From Biscogniauxia marginata (taxonomy: Eukaryota > Ascomycota > Sordariomycetes > Xylariales > Xylariaceae), in NCBI GenBank assembly GCA_022695795.1, contig MU404065.1, forward strand, positions 62,001 through 126,000: a stretch of 64,000 nucleotides of DNA, written 5' to 3'. This document shows, one piece after another, positions 49,671 to 61,552 of this stretch (the stretch's first letter is position 1; each line of letters begins with the position of its first letter). Under the pieces are notes generated by a model. That model did not search any database, was not told the origin of the DNA, and saw only the letters and a list, made by a program, of their open reading frames with translations. The translations under genes were made by a program, and so were the position numbers.

Positions 49671-50826
49671 CTTCTCGTCCCTGATCGGCGCCCGTTTTTC
49701 CCCAGTACGGTTATAAGAAGAGAAAACAGTTCAGGGTCTCTGCATATGTATGTATGTTGTCACGTACCTATCTATACCTTATGTAACTACCTACATCCTA
49801 CCTATGTAGTTACAAACTTCCTAACTTAACCTACGTGTTACTGCATTGAAACTACCTAAAACTAAAATCAAGCAGGTCACTTTGCCTATGTACCTTGAAA
49901 TATATATTTTTTTCATTTACACAATAGATTAATTGATTACCTATGTAGAAAGTGGAAAGACTTTTTTCCAAGATTGAAGTTTCATGTAGGTGGAGGGAAT
50001 AACATACAGGTATAATTGAAGGGTTAGGTAAGGCACGCGCACGTTCTGCGTTCGGATACAGCCGTCTTGTGTCTGCTTGCTTATTCTGTTTCTTAGTGCA
50101 CACCTGTTGGTGGCGCCAGGTGCCGTGAGACTGCATGTTATGCATGATACATGTAAGATTTCGCTCAATTCTGTATGACCTGACTAATAACATGGTAGGC
50201 AGCACTGGTTGGGTTAACTGTAACTTCAGTGTAGGAAGAAGAAGAAAAACCCTCCCCTGTGAGTTTTAAAGTTGCCGTAGGATGTAAACCCGTCAATTGA
50301 ATGAGGAAAACCAGGTACATAGAATGTAGTCCCAAAAACAGCGATCGATATGCTTGGGACTACATCAAGATCTATTCACAATAGACACGCGAATGATGTT
50401 ATAAGTTCGTTCGGTTGGCTTTTTTTTCAGTGTATATTGTTTTCTCAATCCCCTAATCTCAATATCAAAGACATAATGGTATCATGGCTCCAATTAACCT
50501 TCCTGTTACCCTCATTGACACATCTTCAACCATCCGCGCAAGGCAGTTTCGGCCCGTTTCGTGGATTCCATTGATATTCGCCATGAGGACACAAATTCCT
50601 TTTCTCCACACCCTCTCCCCTTTCCCTTAACGTTTCCGTGCTGTTTACCCCAAACAAACTCAAAAAATTAACCCTCTGCCATCTTTTCCTACTCGAAGAA
50701 TTATATTAACAAAAGAGCAATTGGGCTTCCCGGAAACTATCGTGAAGCTAGTTGAACCCAGTGAAACCCGACTGCCCGTGAATTAAAAAGGACCAGAGCA
50801 ACCGACTAGTGACATCGCGCCTTAGC

Positions 50827-51754
50827 TTAGAGAGCCAGGACGGCGAAGGCAACACCAGCAACCATGGCGAGCGAGCCACCGGCCTTGACGGCACCAGCGG
50901 TCGGGATGGCAGGAATCGAAGCAGTGGTAGAGGCAGTCGGGTATCCGCCCGTGGTGCTAGGAGCCAGGGTCGTGGGAGCGCTGGTGGTGTAGGTCAGGTT
51001 GCCGGACGGGGTCACGGCGGGGTAGCTGGGAGTGACGGTGGTGTTGAAGCCAGTCGGGTACGAGGGAGTGGTCACAGCGGAGGGCACCTCGGTGGTGGAA
51101 ACACCACCGGTAGGATAGGCGGGCACGGAGCTGGACACCGACACGGAAGGAGCGGGATAGCTGGAAGAGGCTGGCGCGGTGCTCGAGACAGACTCAGAGG
51201 TAGGGTAGGCAGGCACCGAGCTAGACTCAGCCGGGTAGCTGGCGGTAGGGTAACCACCAGTAGGCTCGCTCTCGATGGTGTTGCTGCTGGCGCTGCTGAC
51301 GGCACTGCTGGTAGGGGCAGCGCCGCAAGAGGGGCCACTGATGGCGAAGGGGAACGAGTACTGGAAGATAGCCGCGTCGGCCTCGGAGGCGATCTTGATA
51401 CCGTAGGTCTTATCGGTACCGAGCGAGCAGTCGACCTCCCAAGAGAAAGAGCCAGCGGCTACATCAACACCGGCTAGGGTTTTGGTCAGCGTCTATTGCT
51501 AGCATCAGAGGGTAAAACGTGAACTTACTCGAGAGGTCACCTAGGACCTGGAGGGTGCTTGGGGTTTCACCACCCAAAAGCGAGATGGTGACCTTGCCGG
51601 TACCGCTGCCCGGAGCCCACGAGATGGTCTTGGTGGTACCGGAGGAGACCGTGTCGCCCTCGGTGGGAGCTGATATGACGGCAAAGCCAGCGGTCTGGGC
51701 AAGAGCCGAGGCGGCGAAAGCCAAGGCGGAAGCGAAAACGTTGGCGGAACGCAT
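50827..51754 (-). CDS. Kre9/KNH-like GPI-anchored cell wall protein, 290 aa, two exons
   Basis: Exons are 51754-51529 and 51473-50827. The donor is GTAAGT, the branch-like CTGAC, and the acceptor CCCTAG; this joint gives LGDLS|TGVDVAAGSFSWEVD, which fits the family, whereas an earlier AG would give a stop. A signal peptide (residues 1-19, MRSANVFASALAFAASALA) precedes the Kre9/Knh1-type domain (residues ~24-118, FAVISAPTEGDTVSSGTT to IFQYSFPFAI). A Ser/Thr/Pro-rich region with repeated YPT motifs follows, a likely O-glycosylated stalk. The hydrophobic end (SLAMVAGVAFAVLAL) after small residues suggests GPI anchoring. Its likely place is the cell surface or wall; an enzymatic role is not implied. 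Confidence 0.9.
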
Positions 51755-54700
51755 CTTGAAGAGGGTTTGGTATTGAGGATTAAGGGATATTACTGAGAGG
51801 ATTTAGTCGCACGAGAGCGCGGTATTTACAAAAAATGAGTGACTGGTGGTGGGATGCAGAAGGAAGGAATGTGTCGCAGGCCACGGGTGAACGAGTGACT
51901 GGTTTTATAAATGAGTGTGAGATGCCGTGAGGCTAACGCGAGCTGGGCTGTGGAAAGAAAAAGAGGGTATGTCGATCGAAAGAGGACTAATGTCTCTGGC
52001 TCTGAGGGTGAGGGAAGAGGTTAAAAAAGGAAAAAGAGCAGACGAAGAGTGGATGATGCCCGGGCTAATTGAGATCGGTTGATGAGAGTGGGCGGAGCAT
52101 TGCATGTCAACTCGGCTCGCAGCTTGACAGATTCACAACGTTACCTGAGCAGTACCTCCCGCTGCTGAGGGCTGACCAACTGACCGCAGGGTATATTCCC
52201 TGCTCCGGCCCTGGCATGATCTGGTAATGCGCGAACAGGGTTGGCTTCTCTGGATGGAGGTACTCGTGGGTTGTGTATGGGTTGACTATTGTACGCTACC
52301 TACCAGGTCGACGATGGTATTGCATGTACCTTTCGCACCGGCGACAACTACAAAAGACACGGCATGGGAGCTAAGAATAGGCACCATTCGCAGCCCACTT
52401 GCGCCCCGTGCCAATACAGGCTGCCAATGCGATCGCGAGTCGGTTCTCTTCTCCATGGCGTGCTACGCGCAGGTTGGGTAATTAAAACTTGCGACGCGAA
52501 GGGGAAATGGGTTTAGACCGCAGAGGTTGATGAAAGGGGGGAGATCTCTTGTCTAGACCGCTGGCGAACAAGCCCGTGACTAGGCTCCGTCTTCCAGCAT
52601 GTCAAATTTCCAGCCGCCTGGGCAACGGCGTGCGATTGGCCTGCCTGCTAGCCTTAAACCGCTCCCTAGTCCTCTTCTGGGCTGAACGACCGGGGGCTGA
52701 GAAAAAAAGTCGCGTACTGACTTTCCCCTTTCGGAAACAGCCCGGTCCCTTTCTTACAAGTAATATGTACCTCGTATGTACCCCATCAGCAGCCGGCGGC
52801 CGTTGTGACCGACAGCCTACATACGGGTTCGCTCAATATTGCTTTTTTACTATATTACCAGCAGGAAAGAAGGCAAATGAAGAAGGGAAAAATTAGGTAG
52901 GTAATGGTCCTCCCAGAGGCCATAGCCAACCGCTGAATACGAGTTCGACACCCCTGCCTTGAAACCTCTCACCACCCATACAATTCTGTGTGCCGCTGTG
53001 ACGCATACAAAATAGCCGCGGCCCAATCTCACTCACATAATGGAACGGTTGACTCTGGCACGATCGTCCATGTTGTTTTGACCTCGCGACGATCCTGCGG
53101 CTACGTAGCACGACCTATTCCCAGATTTTACTTATGTAGCGAGATGGGGGATGGGGACAAATATAGAGTTGTGTACTCTTATTACTGCTCTTTACATGCG
53201 TCAATAGTTGCTGAGATATTAATCTTTAATATGTTGTATGTGTCTCATTGGTCGGTTTCCCCCAGGTTTCACAAATCTTCGTTACATAGGATGTGTGACT
53301 TGTCTCTCTCTCTATGGGTTTCTAGCTTCAATTATTAGGAGGAAGAAAAAAAGACCCCAACACGCGTTGGCAGCCTCACCCTTGCATGCTTTATATTGGC
53401 GGAAGGAAAGGAAAAAAAGTCGTACGGTAAGCAGACGTGCATACCAATAGACGGGAGAGTGGGGGAAAGGCTTGTCTTCCCTAGGTTAATAAGCTTACCA
53501 GATATTGTCTTCATGCCGAGTCATAAGTCCTACCAACGTAGTTCTAGAACTTACCTGCCTAGGTTACCGAAACCAAAACCTGTCTTACAAAAGGCCTTGG
53601 ACTGCGTACCGACGCTATGCAATGCGTCCATGCTAAAGCTAATAATAAGCTGCATTGATTAGTTATTACTTTGTATACCCAAGTCTGTATACTCTAGGTG
53701 GGCATGTCCTTTGCCTTGTCTCCTTTCTAGCTTGAATGCGGGTGAGATGTCTGTCATACCCACTGCTTAGGTAGGTTACGGTATTCCTCATACATATCGT
53801 CCCGCCTCACCGAGAGATCTACAATACAGTTACTCGTGTAACACTCGGTTACGGACGTACATGTACACTACACTGCCAATACATCCGTCCCCGTCAATGT
53901 AATTAATGGACTAATAACTTGGCCGAACCAGATCCGCCACGTTTCTGGTTGGCGTAGATATTCGGGCTGAGAAGGAAAGAAAAAAAACGTGGTATGTAAA
54001 ACGATAATAAGAAGTTAATCTGGTGGAGAAGGGAGGAAGCGAGTGAAGAAGAAAGAAAAAAAAAACACGAACTTTGTTATTATGTGTATGTGCCCACATA
54101 CCTAATCCATCCACCCAAAGTATGGACCCGGCAAGGCCGCTAGGTACGGCTGCTGCTACTAAGTAAGGTGAAGTTAAAGACCATATAATCATTAGTCGTA
54201 GTAAGTAAGCAACTAACTCGAAATGCTGTATATAGGTGGACATATTAACTTCTTTGGCTGTTTCTCGTCTCGTCTCGTCCCGTCCTCGTAAGACTAAGAT
54301 GCCCTAGCGTTAACAATGTCTGTGTGGCATAGAGTTACCCAGTCCGCAAGATTATCTGAAAATCCGCGGTATTGACCCCATACTCATTCACCACTGCTGC
54401 CGTGACTGCCGTGACGGGACCCTCATTATCATCATCATCGTATAGCCATCGATGATCTACATACCAAGTGAAGTCATAACCACCCCCAGCTCCTAGGCGT
54501 GATTCCAAATGTCTACTTCGTATGTTGAAATAGCCTGACGTCAGGCAGCAAGGCGTAATATTCATATGCGGAGCCATCCCGCTAAGGTGACATCGTGGGT
54601 TATATGTCGGGCGAAAACGAATATGAGCACATACACACACATACGTACAACACACCTAGGATGAGAGCACCGGAGGGAAGGTATATCTGGTAGGGCTGAG

Positions 54701-56641
54701 GAAGGCCGTCGTAGAACTTGGCGTAAATATTGTATTCAGATGCTATCAACATGCACAGTAAAATGCATGATAACTGAGGTGATACTCAAACAACCAAATA
54801 TACCGACCCATCTCACGAACCAACCGATCACAACCATATGTAAGATTTCTTACTCACCAATGACCATGGCTTCAAGAATAAGCGAAGGTCGCAACTAATG
54901 ACTGGCGGCTACTCGTTGCTGACTGATAACTCAGCCGGCAGTCGTAGAGAGAGAGAGAGAGAGAGAGTCTAGACTCGGATAGTATGTCGAAGAGAAAATG
55001 CAGGTTGAAAAGTTCGATGTGAACCGCGCCGCACTATTGCTTCCAATGTCGACGAGTGATGGCACATGTGACCACCCCCCCTCTCAGCATTGGACTGCGC
55101 GAAGTACTTACTACTAGCTAGACCCGAGAATGTTGCCACGCGCATTGAGTAGTGCCATCCGCACCAGCCAATCCTACTCAACCTCGGGCGAATTGGCGTG
55201 AGAATATCGAGTAGTCATGCTCTCTAAGAACCCTCCTCGTAAAACCCTGCACATCTCACCCCCCGGGCACTCGGTTAGGTAGTTAGTTACCTTCTAGTCA
55301 TCAACTATATGTGCTACAGGTATTGCTGAGATGGTCAGTCACACAGCTTCACGATGGCTACACGCTTCTCCGCGGGCCGACTCGCCTGGTTAGTCAATGT
55401 AACGGTCTTACCTGACCATTGAGAACATTGACTTCGCTCCTGCAAGTGCTTTCATCAGTATTTCTAGAGAATAATCCCACCCGCCCATAGCAGTAAAGCA
55501 GAAAAGCAGAAAAGCATAAGCATAGCCTCCAAGCCATTGTTGTCGAGCCCCTCAGGCACATATGCACTCTGATACTTTCCCACTTACCTGCCTGCTGGCC
55601 CGTTCCTACCTATACGGAATGTAACGGCTCTTGACAACAACAACAACCTGTAGCTGTCTCGGTAGGAAGTAAGTAGGTCAACCCTAGAAGGTTAAATCAG
55701 GCCAAGAGCGCATTGCTGTGCTATCGTCGAGCATAGCGGCGTACGCTCTTACCGCACAATTACGGAGGCATAGAAAACGTGGTAATTCGTGTGACTAACC
55801 TACGAAGTGAGGAAATACGGTGCAAGTAAGCTGGTATACTAAATGGGTAAATTTCCTCGCGTCCTTGAAATATACGTGGCTCAGAAGTACCAACATCTAG
55901 GCAGAGCCGGTAAGAGCACCTCAGATAGATTGCGAATAGCCCTTCAGACTCATTACAAGTCATCGATATTCAGGCAATGTACGAGTGTACCCAGCCTCTA
56001 AGATCCTAAAGCCAACCCTGAGAACAGGTTAGTAAATCCAACAAGCTTTCGGCTATGATAATCTACGTTCCTAAGCAACATGGGCAGACATCTGTCCTTC
56101 GATTGATGCAAGGTGGACTAGGGCCAAGAATGATTAGGATGCGGGCAAGGCTTTGGGTTAGAATGATATGACAAAGACACGAAGGGAGGACTTGGTGAGA
56201 TTTAAGAAGGCGGCATGACTGGCATCGGTGCAAGGCAGGAATGGGCTGAATGTGTGCATATTAAACGGGTGTCTCTTTCAACCGTATCAACTTAGTCTGC
56301 CTGCCAGTGGCGGGCGATTTCTTCCCTCTCTTAGCCGAACAAAAAGCACCTTTTTCTTTTATGATGGACCACTATGAGTCGCAAATGAAAACCACCGACA
56401 ATCAAACCTTTACGCCACCAACCACCAGAACCTTCCTACCGGAATATGTGTCAACCGATCCTCGACCGTGACGAGAACGAATGCAATGCTTTGGGGGAGG
56501 GCAAAACGCCCCAGATAAGATGGTGCAAAGTCAACTCCGCCGGGGGCAAGTGTGGGCAGTCATATCGTCGTGATGATTCGTCAGATGCGGTGTTTCTCAC
56601 TTTCTGTTCATGGTAGTGATAATTAGTTTGGCTGACGTTTA
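51755..56641. other. Intergenic, 4.9 kb; no gene recognised
   Basis: The left ~350 bp is probably promoter and leader of the GPI protein gene. Frames of up to about 115 codons occur (for example 52549-52896 plus, 53911-54243 minus), but none looks like a known protein. A GA microsatellite lies at 54946-54967 and a CCTAGGTTA motif at about 53570. The right end is the 3' flank of the KH gene. Confidence 0.5.
54946..54967. repeat. GA microsatellite
   Basis: Eleven GA/AG units. Confidence 0.9.
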
Positions 56642-58200
56642 CTACTTGTAATCGGCGCTAGCCGCGTTCTTGGATCGGATCTCACCAAGTCGAGAATAGA
56701 GCATGTATAGCGCCATCCTGTTGCACTCCTCTGTGCCTGTGATCGTTACGAGACGTTCGTTGCTGTTGTCTTGGGGTTCGTTGATCTTGATAACGCTACC
56801 GCTGATCTGCCGGATTTCGTTGATCTTTGCGCCACCCTTGCCGATGATGGCTCCGACCATGTCGTTAGGGATGTAGATCTGTTGAGTTAGCGGTGCTCCG
56901 GGCATACCACCAGCAGCAGCACCATGCATCGGCTGGGCCTGAGGTCCTCCGTGAGGTTGGGGGCCAACTACGTGACCGGCGTGGTGTGGCTGCATGTGCG
57001 GTGCAGCGCCGTAACCTGCAGCCTGAGGGGCGTAGTGCATTGGCACGTTCGGGTTAGGCTGGGGGGTAGCAGCAGCATGCGGGTATGGCTGCGCGTAAGG
57101 AGCCGGGGGGTACGGTTGAGCTCGGGGATCCGGCCGTCTTCCGTAGTTTTCACGTTGGCCAAAGTTACCTCCAGCAGGCTGAGGACAGTACGGGACAACC
57201 TGCATGCCCCCGGGAACTACACCGGCGGGACCACCGCTCCGAGTTGCATAGGCGGAGGCGGCGGGACCTCCGAAACGTTCGTTGAGCTGCTCAAGCAGTG
57301 TACTGCCCACATAGTAAGTAGCAATATGTACAGCATCGGCTACACCCATGACAACCAGCGAACGTTCGCTGGAGAGTGGCAGGCAAGAATCAGAAGCATT
57401 GAGACGAGCACCAGACGCGTCTTGGATTTCACGAATTCGAACACCGCCCTTGCCGATGATGGACCCTATAAGAACGTGAGGTATAAGCAGACGAAGGGGG
57501 TATGTCTTGGACTGAGCACTAGAGCTTTCGCCAAGGGGCTCGTTGTTAAGAGTCCGAATGATCAACCCGAAGGCCTAGAGATGCGTCGTTAGCTGTAATA
57601 ACAAGAACTGGAAAGGGCCGGGTAATTTACCTTGGCAACAGCATCAACAACTCCACTAACGGTGAGGATTCGCTCTACAGCACCTTTTTGGTAGTCACTT
57701 ACGGTGCACTTGGCACCTGATTGTTTTCTGATATTGGATACATTCTCACCGCCCTTGCCAATAATGGTGGCAGCCTCAGGGCTGGAGATCACAGCACGAA
57801 TATGGATCCACGCAGTCTCATCGACCGAGTTGCTGCCCGGGGTAGAGGTAGGCACTGCCGCTGTGCCGCCAGTGATGGCGTTGGTGGGCGCAGCGGGGGT
57901 GGCAGCGTTCTTGGACTCGTTGACATCGGGCACGATGGTATCGCCCTGCTCATCCTTTACCTCTGGCTTCTCACCATTGGTCTCATTAGCCTTAGCTGTG
58001 CCGTTGGCCTCGGCAGGAGGAGCTGGCAGGTCGTTGCCATTGCTCGCGGGAATTTCGATCTTCTCCTCGATGGTATTGTTGATGACCTTGTCGAGAGCAG
58101 GTCGCTTAGCATCGGGCTGGTCGTTTTGACGGGAGGGCGAAGAGGCATCCTCCAAGGGACGCTTTGCCGGATTGGTGGGTTGAGTAGGCGAGGCAGACAT
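56642..58200 (-). CDS. Three-KH-domain RNA-binding protein (PCBP/Rnc1/Pbp2 type), 500 aa, two exons
   Basis: Exons are 58200-57631 and 57574-56642, joined in phase 0 at AVAK|AFGLIIR. Three KH domains each carry an intact GKGG loop: KH1 at ~133-195 (ATIIGKGG), KH2 at ~213-285 (GSIIGKGG), KH3 at ~420-490 (GAIIGKGG). The N-terminal ~130 residues are charged and disordered, with two basic patches (AKRPLED, DAKRPALD) that could be nuclear signals. Between KH2 and KH3 is a low-complexity Pro/His/Gln/Tyr/Gly-rich linker (~300-410). Spacing, with two close domains and one at the end, matches the PCBP/hnRNP K family, Rnc1 in fission yeast and Pbp2 in budding yeast. These bind C-rich or U-rich mRNA and affect stability and translation. 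Which orthologue it is cannot be settled here. Confidence 0.93.
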
Positions 58201-60491
58201 TGTGTCCTATATGTATTTCTTTTCACTCAAAGTAGATGCGATACGCCTTCAGAGTCGGATTTACGATTGAATTTGATTATCGTGTCTTGTTTATCTACAC
58301 CTTGGGGGTTTCCGAAGGAAAACGTGCAGGTGTAGTGGCTCGGGGCGGAAGGCAGCCGGGGACACAGCAGAAGTGCTGTTGCTTGCGTGGTGATCTGAAT
58401 ATCAGGTCGGACTTGGAGTTGGGACGATAGGGTCGATGCAGTGACGAGGCCGGTGCCACAGGTTCTGATGATGAAGGGTAGTGCGAAAAGAGACCGGGAT
58501 GGATCTAGACGCTCGTGCAAACAGGCGATGATGATTGAAGTGAGTGTTTGATGGATTGACGATGGCGGAGGACGAGGACGAGGACGAGGACGTGGTGGCA
58601 GATGGGCAGACGAGGCGGAGGACGACGAGGTTGATCAAGAAGAAGGTTTTGGATGCAGTGATCAACGTGACTGGAGGGTATGAGAGGAGGACGGAGAAAG
58701 AATGAGGGACAGAACGCGGCGGCAGGAGTAGAGAGGTAAATAATCCTCAAACCTTTGCTCCGTCAAACGGTAGCGACCAAATGCCAGTTTCCCGTTTCTT
58801 TTTCCTTTTCTCTGTTCTCTCTTTCTTCTCCCGCGTCTGAGGAAGTAAGTTATGCGTAACCTTTTCTAGGAGGCAGCTGTCCGTCGGTGAGGTCGGGTGG
58901 GTGTCTGATCTGGCGTCAGGTATGCAGCAGTGGTCGCGTTGCTCCTTTGGTGAAATGCCGAGTCCAACGCGGCGATGGTCAAATCTCTTTCTGTTGGAAA
59001 AAAGGGAAGCTTCCTGAGGCAGCTCGTAATACGCAGGTTGCGCGTGCTCCGCTGAAAAAGCTCAATGCAGGCCTTTAGTCAATGAGAGAGGCAATAAAAA
59101 GCGGGGAACCAACGTATTACGGTGGAAGGCTAATAGAAAATATCTATTCAACTGGAAGGGGGGAGTGCAGACTGGTGGCGTCTGCTTGGGAAAAAAATTA
59201 AGGTAGGGGAAATGGAAATGTCGGGGAGTGGAAAGGTGAAGAGTGAAGGGTGAAGGGTGATTGGGGGGAAATAAAAGAAAAGGTGAATGAAGATAATGTT
59301 AAGTGCATACGTTGCCGTCTCACGAAGAACTTGATGCAAAAAGATCTACGGTTTAGTTTGGGAAATGGGGGTTCCAGGCTCCGCTCCTTGTGGCATAAAC
59401 CAAACACGGCTTAGCGCACTCGTTGCCTTTACGGTGAGAAACACCTTCTATAACGATTTCACTCCATGGAGATACTGTGTTATAAGGATATATTTCGCCG
59501 TACACTTTCCACTTTTCTCATATATTAGCCACACGTTTTGATTATAGCAATATGTCGCTATGACACGAGAACAGACTGGCAGACTGGGGTACAAATACAC
59601 CTACCGCACATATAAAGGACACAAACGCTGACTACCTACATGAAGCATTGGGTTATGTCAACGCGGAACTAATCTGAAGAAAACTTGAAATAGCTGTTTT
59701 ATGAATACCTTATCATTATGGAGGGGTTTACTGTATATACCTGCCTCACATCGTCTATATTCGAGAGACGACATTGAGTCTCGAGATCGGCATCAGCTCA
59801 AGGTATAGTAGACAACCTAAGTCTTAACTTGTGGTAGGTATTCAGCTAATGTGAGTGCAATCTACAACTGAAGGGTATCGAAAGATACCTATAAGATTCT
59901 AAGGAGTACGCCAACTTGTAATAAGTCCACATGAACATCGATTTGCCGCATCTAAACTTATAGTGGCAAACCTTCTGTACAGTACGAAGTCCGCGTGCTA
60001 AAACAAGCTTCCTACTGTAAAAACCCAGAATTGCGGTTCGAGCGTGACCCTTTTATTTAATTGGCTTAGGAGCCTACAGTACGGGTAATAGGTATCTCTT
60101 TTTCTGTTCACTGTAGGCACCTATTAGAGTACCTCCAGTCCCACGTGATACTGAGAACAACACATGTACTGCCTGCGCTTTCAAGCCACACTCTATTCCG
60201 AAACTACACTGTACATTTAATTTACCTGCAACATCAACATCTCAATATCTCTATTGCAAGACCCAAGATCCACAAAACCTCGTTTTCTTGAATATGCCGT
60301 CTGTTGCGAGTTAGACTTGCACCTCCAATCACTATGCACCTACATTACCTTAACATGAAGAGCTCATGCAACTGAAATTATCAGCAGAGTGATCTTTTCC
60401 TGGAGGATAATACATACGACCTAGCGCCCAATATTCTCAACTGCACAGGTGACATCGGTGGGCTAAGGGACGGAATACCACTTCAGCTAAT
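58201..60491. other. Intergenic, 2.3 kb, divergent promoters
   Basis: Between the starts of the KH gene and the probable CENP-K gene. A GACGAG hexamer repeat lies at about 58568-58593 in the probable leader or promoter of the KH gene, and pyrimidine tracts at 58795-58830. From 59400 to 60490 the sequence is AT-rich with TACCTA-type motifs. No gene is recognised. Confidence 0.5.
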
Positions 60492-61552
60492 ATGGATCCC
60501 GATTTTCGTCAGAGCGATGACGACGACGTGATTCACACTGCCCGCCTTGAGCAGACTCTGCAAGAGCTTCAAGAAAAGGTCAAGGAGCATGAAATTGCAT
60601 TGAACAAGGTTTGGGCACTCCTAGCTCCTGATTTCTTTGATAATTGGCAGGTGCTGATGGGAGTTAGCTACGTGCTGCGCCAGCAAAGGATCGCCAGGCT
60701 CAGGCCCTCCCTGCGACAGCCTCGCTAGAGATTATGAAGACAGCCTATGACGAGTTGGCGTCACAGGCCCCATTCTTACCGTACCCTGAATCTGTATTAC
60801 CGGCTTTGCTAGCTCTCCGAAAGACTCACCGGACTGTGGAGGAGACGAGAGCTTATTTGATCTCGCATAACGAATCTGTTGAAAATGCCAAGCGACGATT
60901 AGAAGTTGAAAAGGCAAATCTCGCAGATCAGCGAGCGCTTTCCCAGAGCCTCCGTAGCCGGATCCAATCGCTGCAGGAGGGCCTCGAGAATCGAATGGAA
61001 ATGGGCCCGGAGGATATCGCGCGAGAACGGATTGATGAGCTCAAACAAAAGAAGAGAGATTACGCCCGGGAGACGTCGAAACTGCTGAAGTCGCTCAGAA
61101 AGTTCATCGATGATCATCTTGCAGGAATGCTTGCTGCAGAGGAACTTGGAGGCCCCGTCGTCGGCGACATGATGGATGTGGACGGGGAGGATCTCGCAGG
61201 GGGGTTCAGCTCTCAAGGCCGGCTCAAAAAAGCGCCCGAGAAATCCGACGATGGCAAACGACAACGTCGCATTGATGAAATATGGGGCACTCAAGAAGAC
61301 GGGCAGCCAGGGAGAAATAATGACGATAGTCGAGACGAGAGTGCCGCCGCAGGGACAGAGATGCGCGACCTAACGGAAGAGTTGCTCAATAGCCTTGCAC
61401 AGTCTGAGGGCGACAGCTCAGCCGCATACGTCCAGCTTCCCAGAGAGTCTGCCGCGGCGAGGTTTCTGGTCAGATCTAAGGTAGCACAGTTCCATCCCAG
61501 AGATTCGACCAAGTTGCGGCTAGTCGACTTTGGTAGAGAATTAGATGACTAA
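60492..61552 (+). CDS. Probable kinetochore protein CENP-K (Sim4-like), 333 aa, two exons
   Basis: Exons are 60492-60608 and 60668-61552, joined at ALNK|LRAAPAKDRQAQ. The donor GTTTGG is unusual; the branch-like GCTGAT and acceptor TTAG are good. Most of the protein is coiled coil (residues ~14-40 and ~80-185, for example VENAKRRLEVEKANLADQR). It then has EHLAGMLAAEELGGP, a charged linker, and a conserved end ESAAARFLVRSKVAQFHPRD...LRLVDFGRELDD. I recall fungal proteins with this end annotated as centromere protein CENP-K, part of the inner-kinetochore CCAN. The assignment rests on recall of that tail and on the coiled-coil layout, so it is moderate. No enzymatic motif is present. Confidence 0.75.

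Larger units (their letters stand above)
44652..50826. other. Gene desert, 6.2 kb
   Basis: No intact gene is recognised. The sequence is mixed, partly AT-rich, with simple repeats (TTC at 48891-48909; T23 at 49648-49670) and TACCTA clusters (49762-49810). Two short protein-like stretches stand out on the plus strand: 48,095-48,250 (VSSVTMRFILGTETGF) and about 48,530-48,620 (IGEFTSRSGNYIVEAHEGSYG). They could be remnants of a lectin-like gene, but they are not joined by an obvious gene model. Confidence 0.5.

Noticed and set aside
50809..51477. A 222-codon plus-strand Gly/Arg-rich frame.
   Set aside because: Antisense to the repeat-rich stalk of the GPI protein; low complexity only.
52289..52516. 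Possible zinc-finger-like frame (VDDGIACTFRTGDNYKRH).
   Set aside because: Cys/His spacing does not fit C2H2 or other known fingers, and no further exons are evident.
60411..60430. ACATACGACC, the usual first ten bases of fungal 5S rRNA.
   Set aside because: The following sequence does not match 5S rRNA or its internal promoter; it is a chance decamer.
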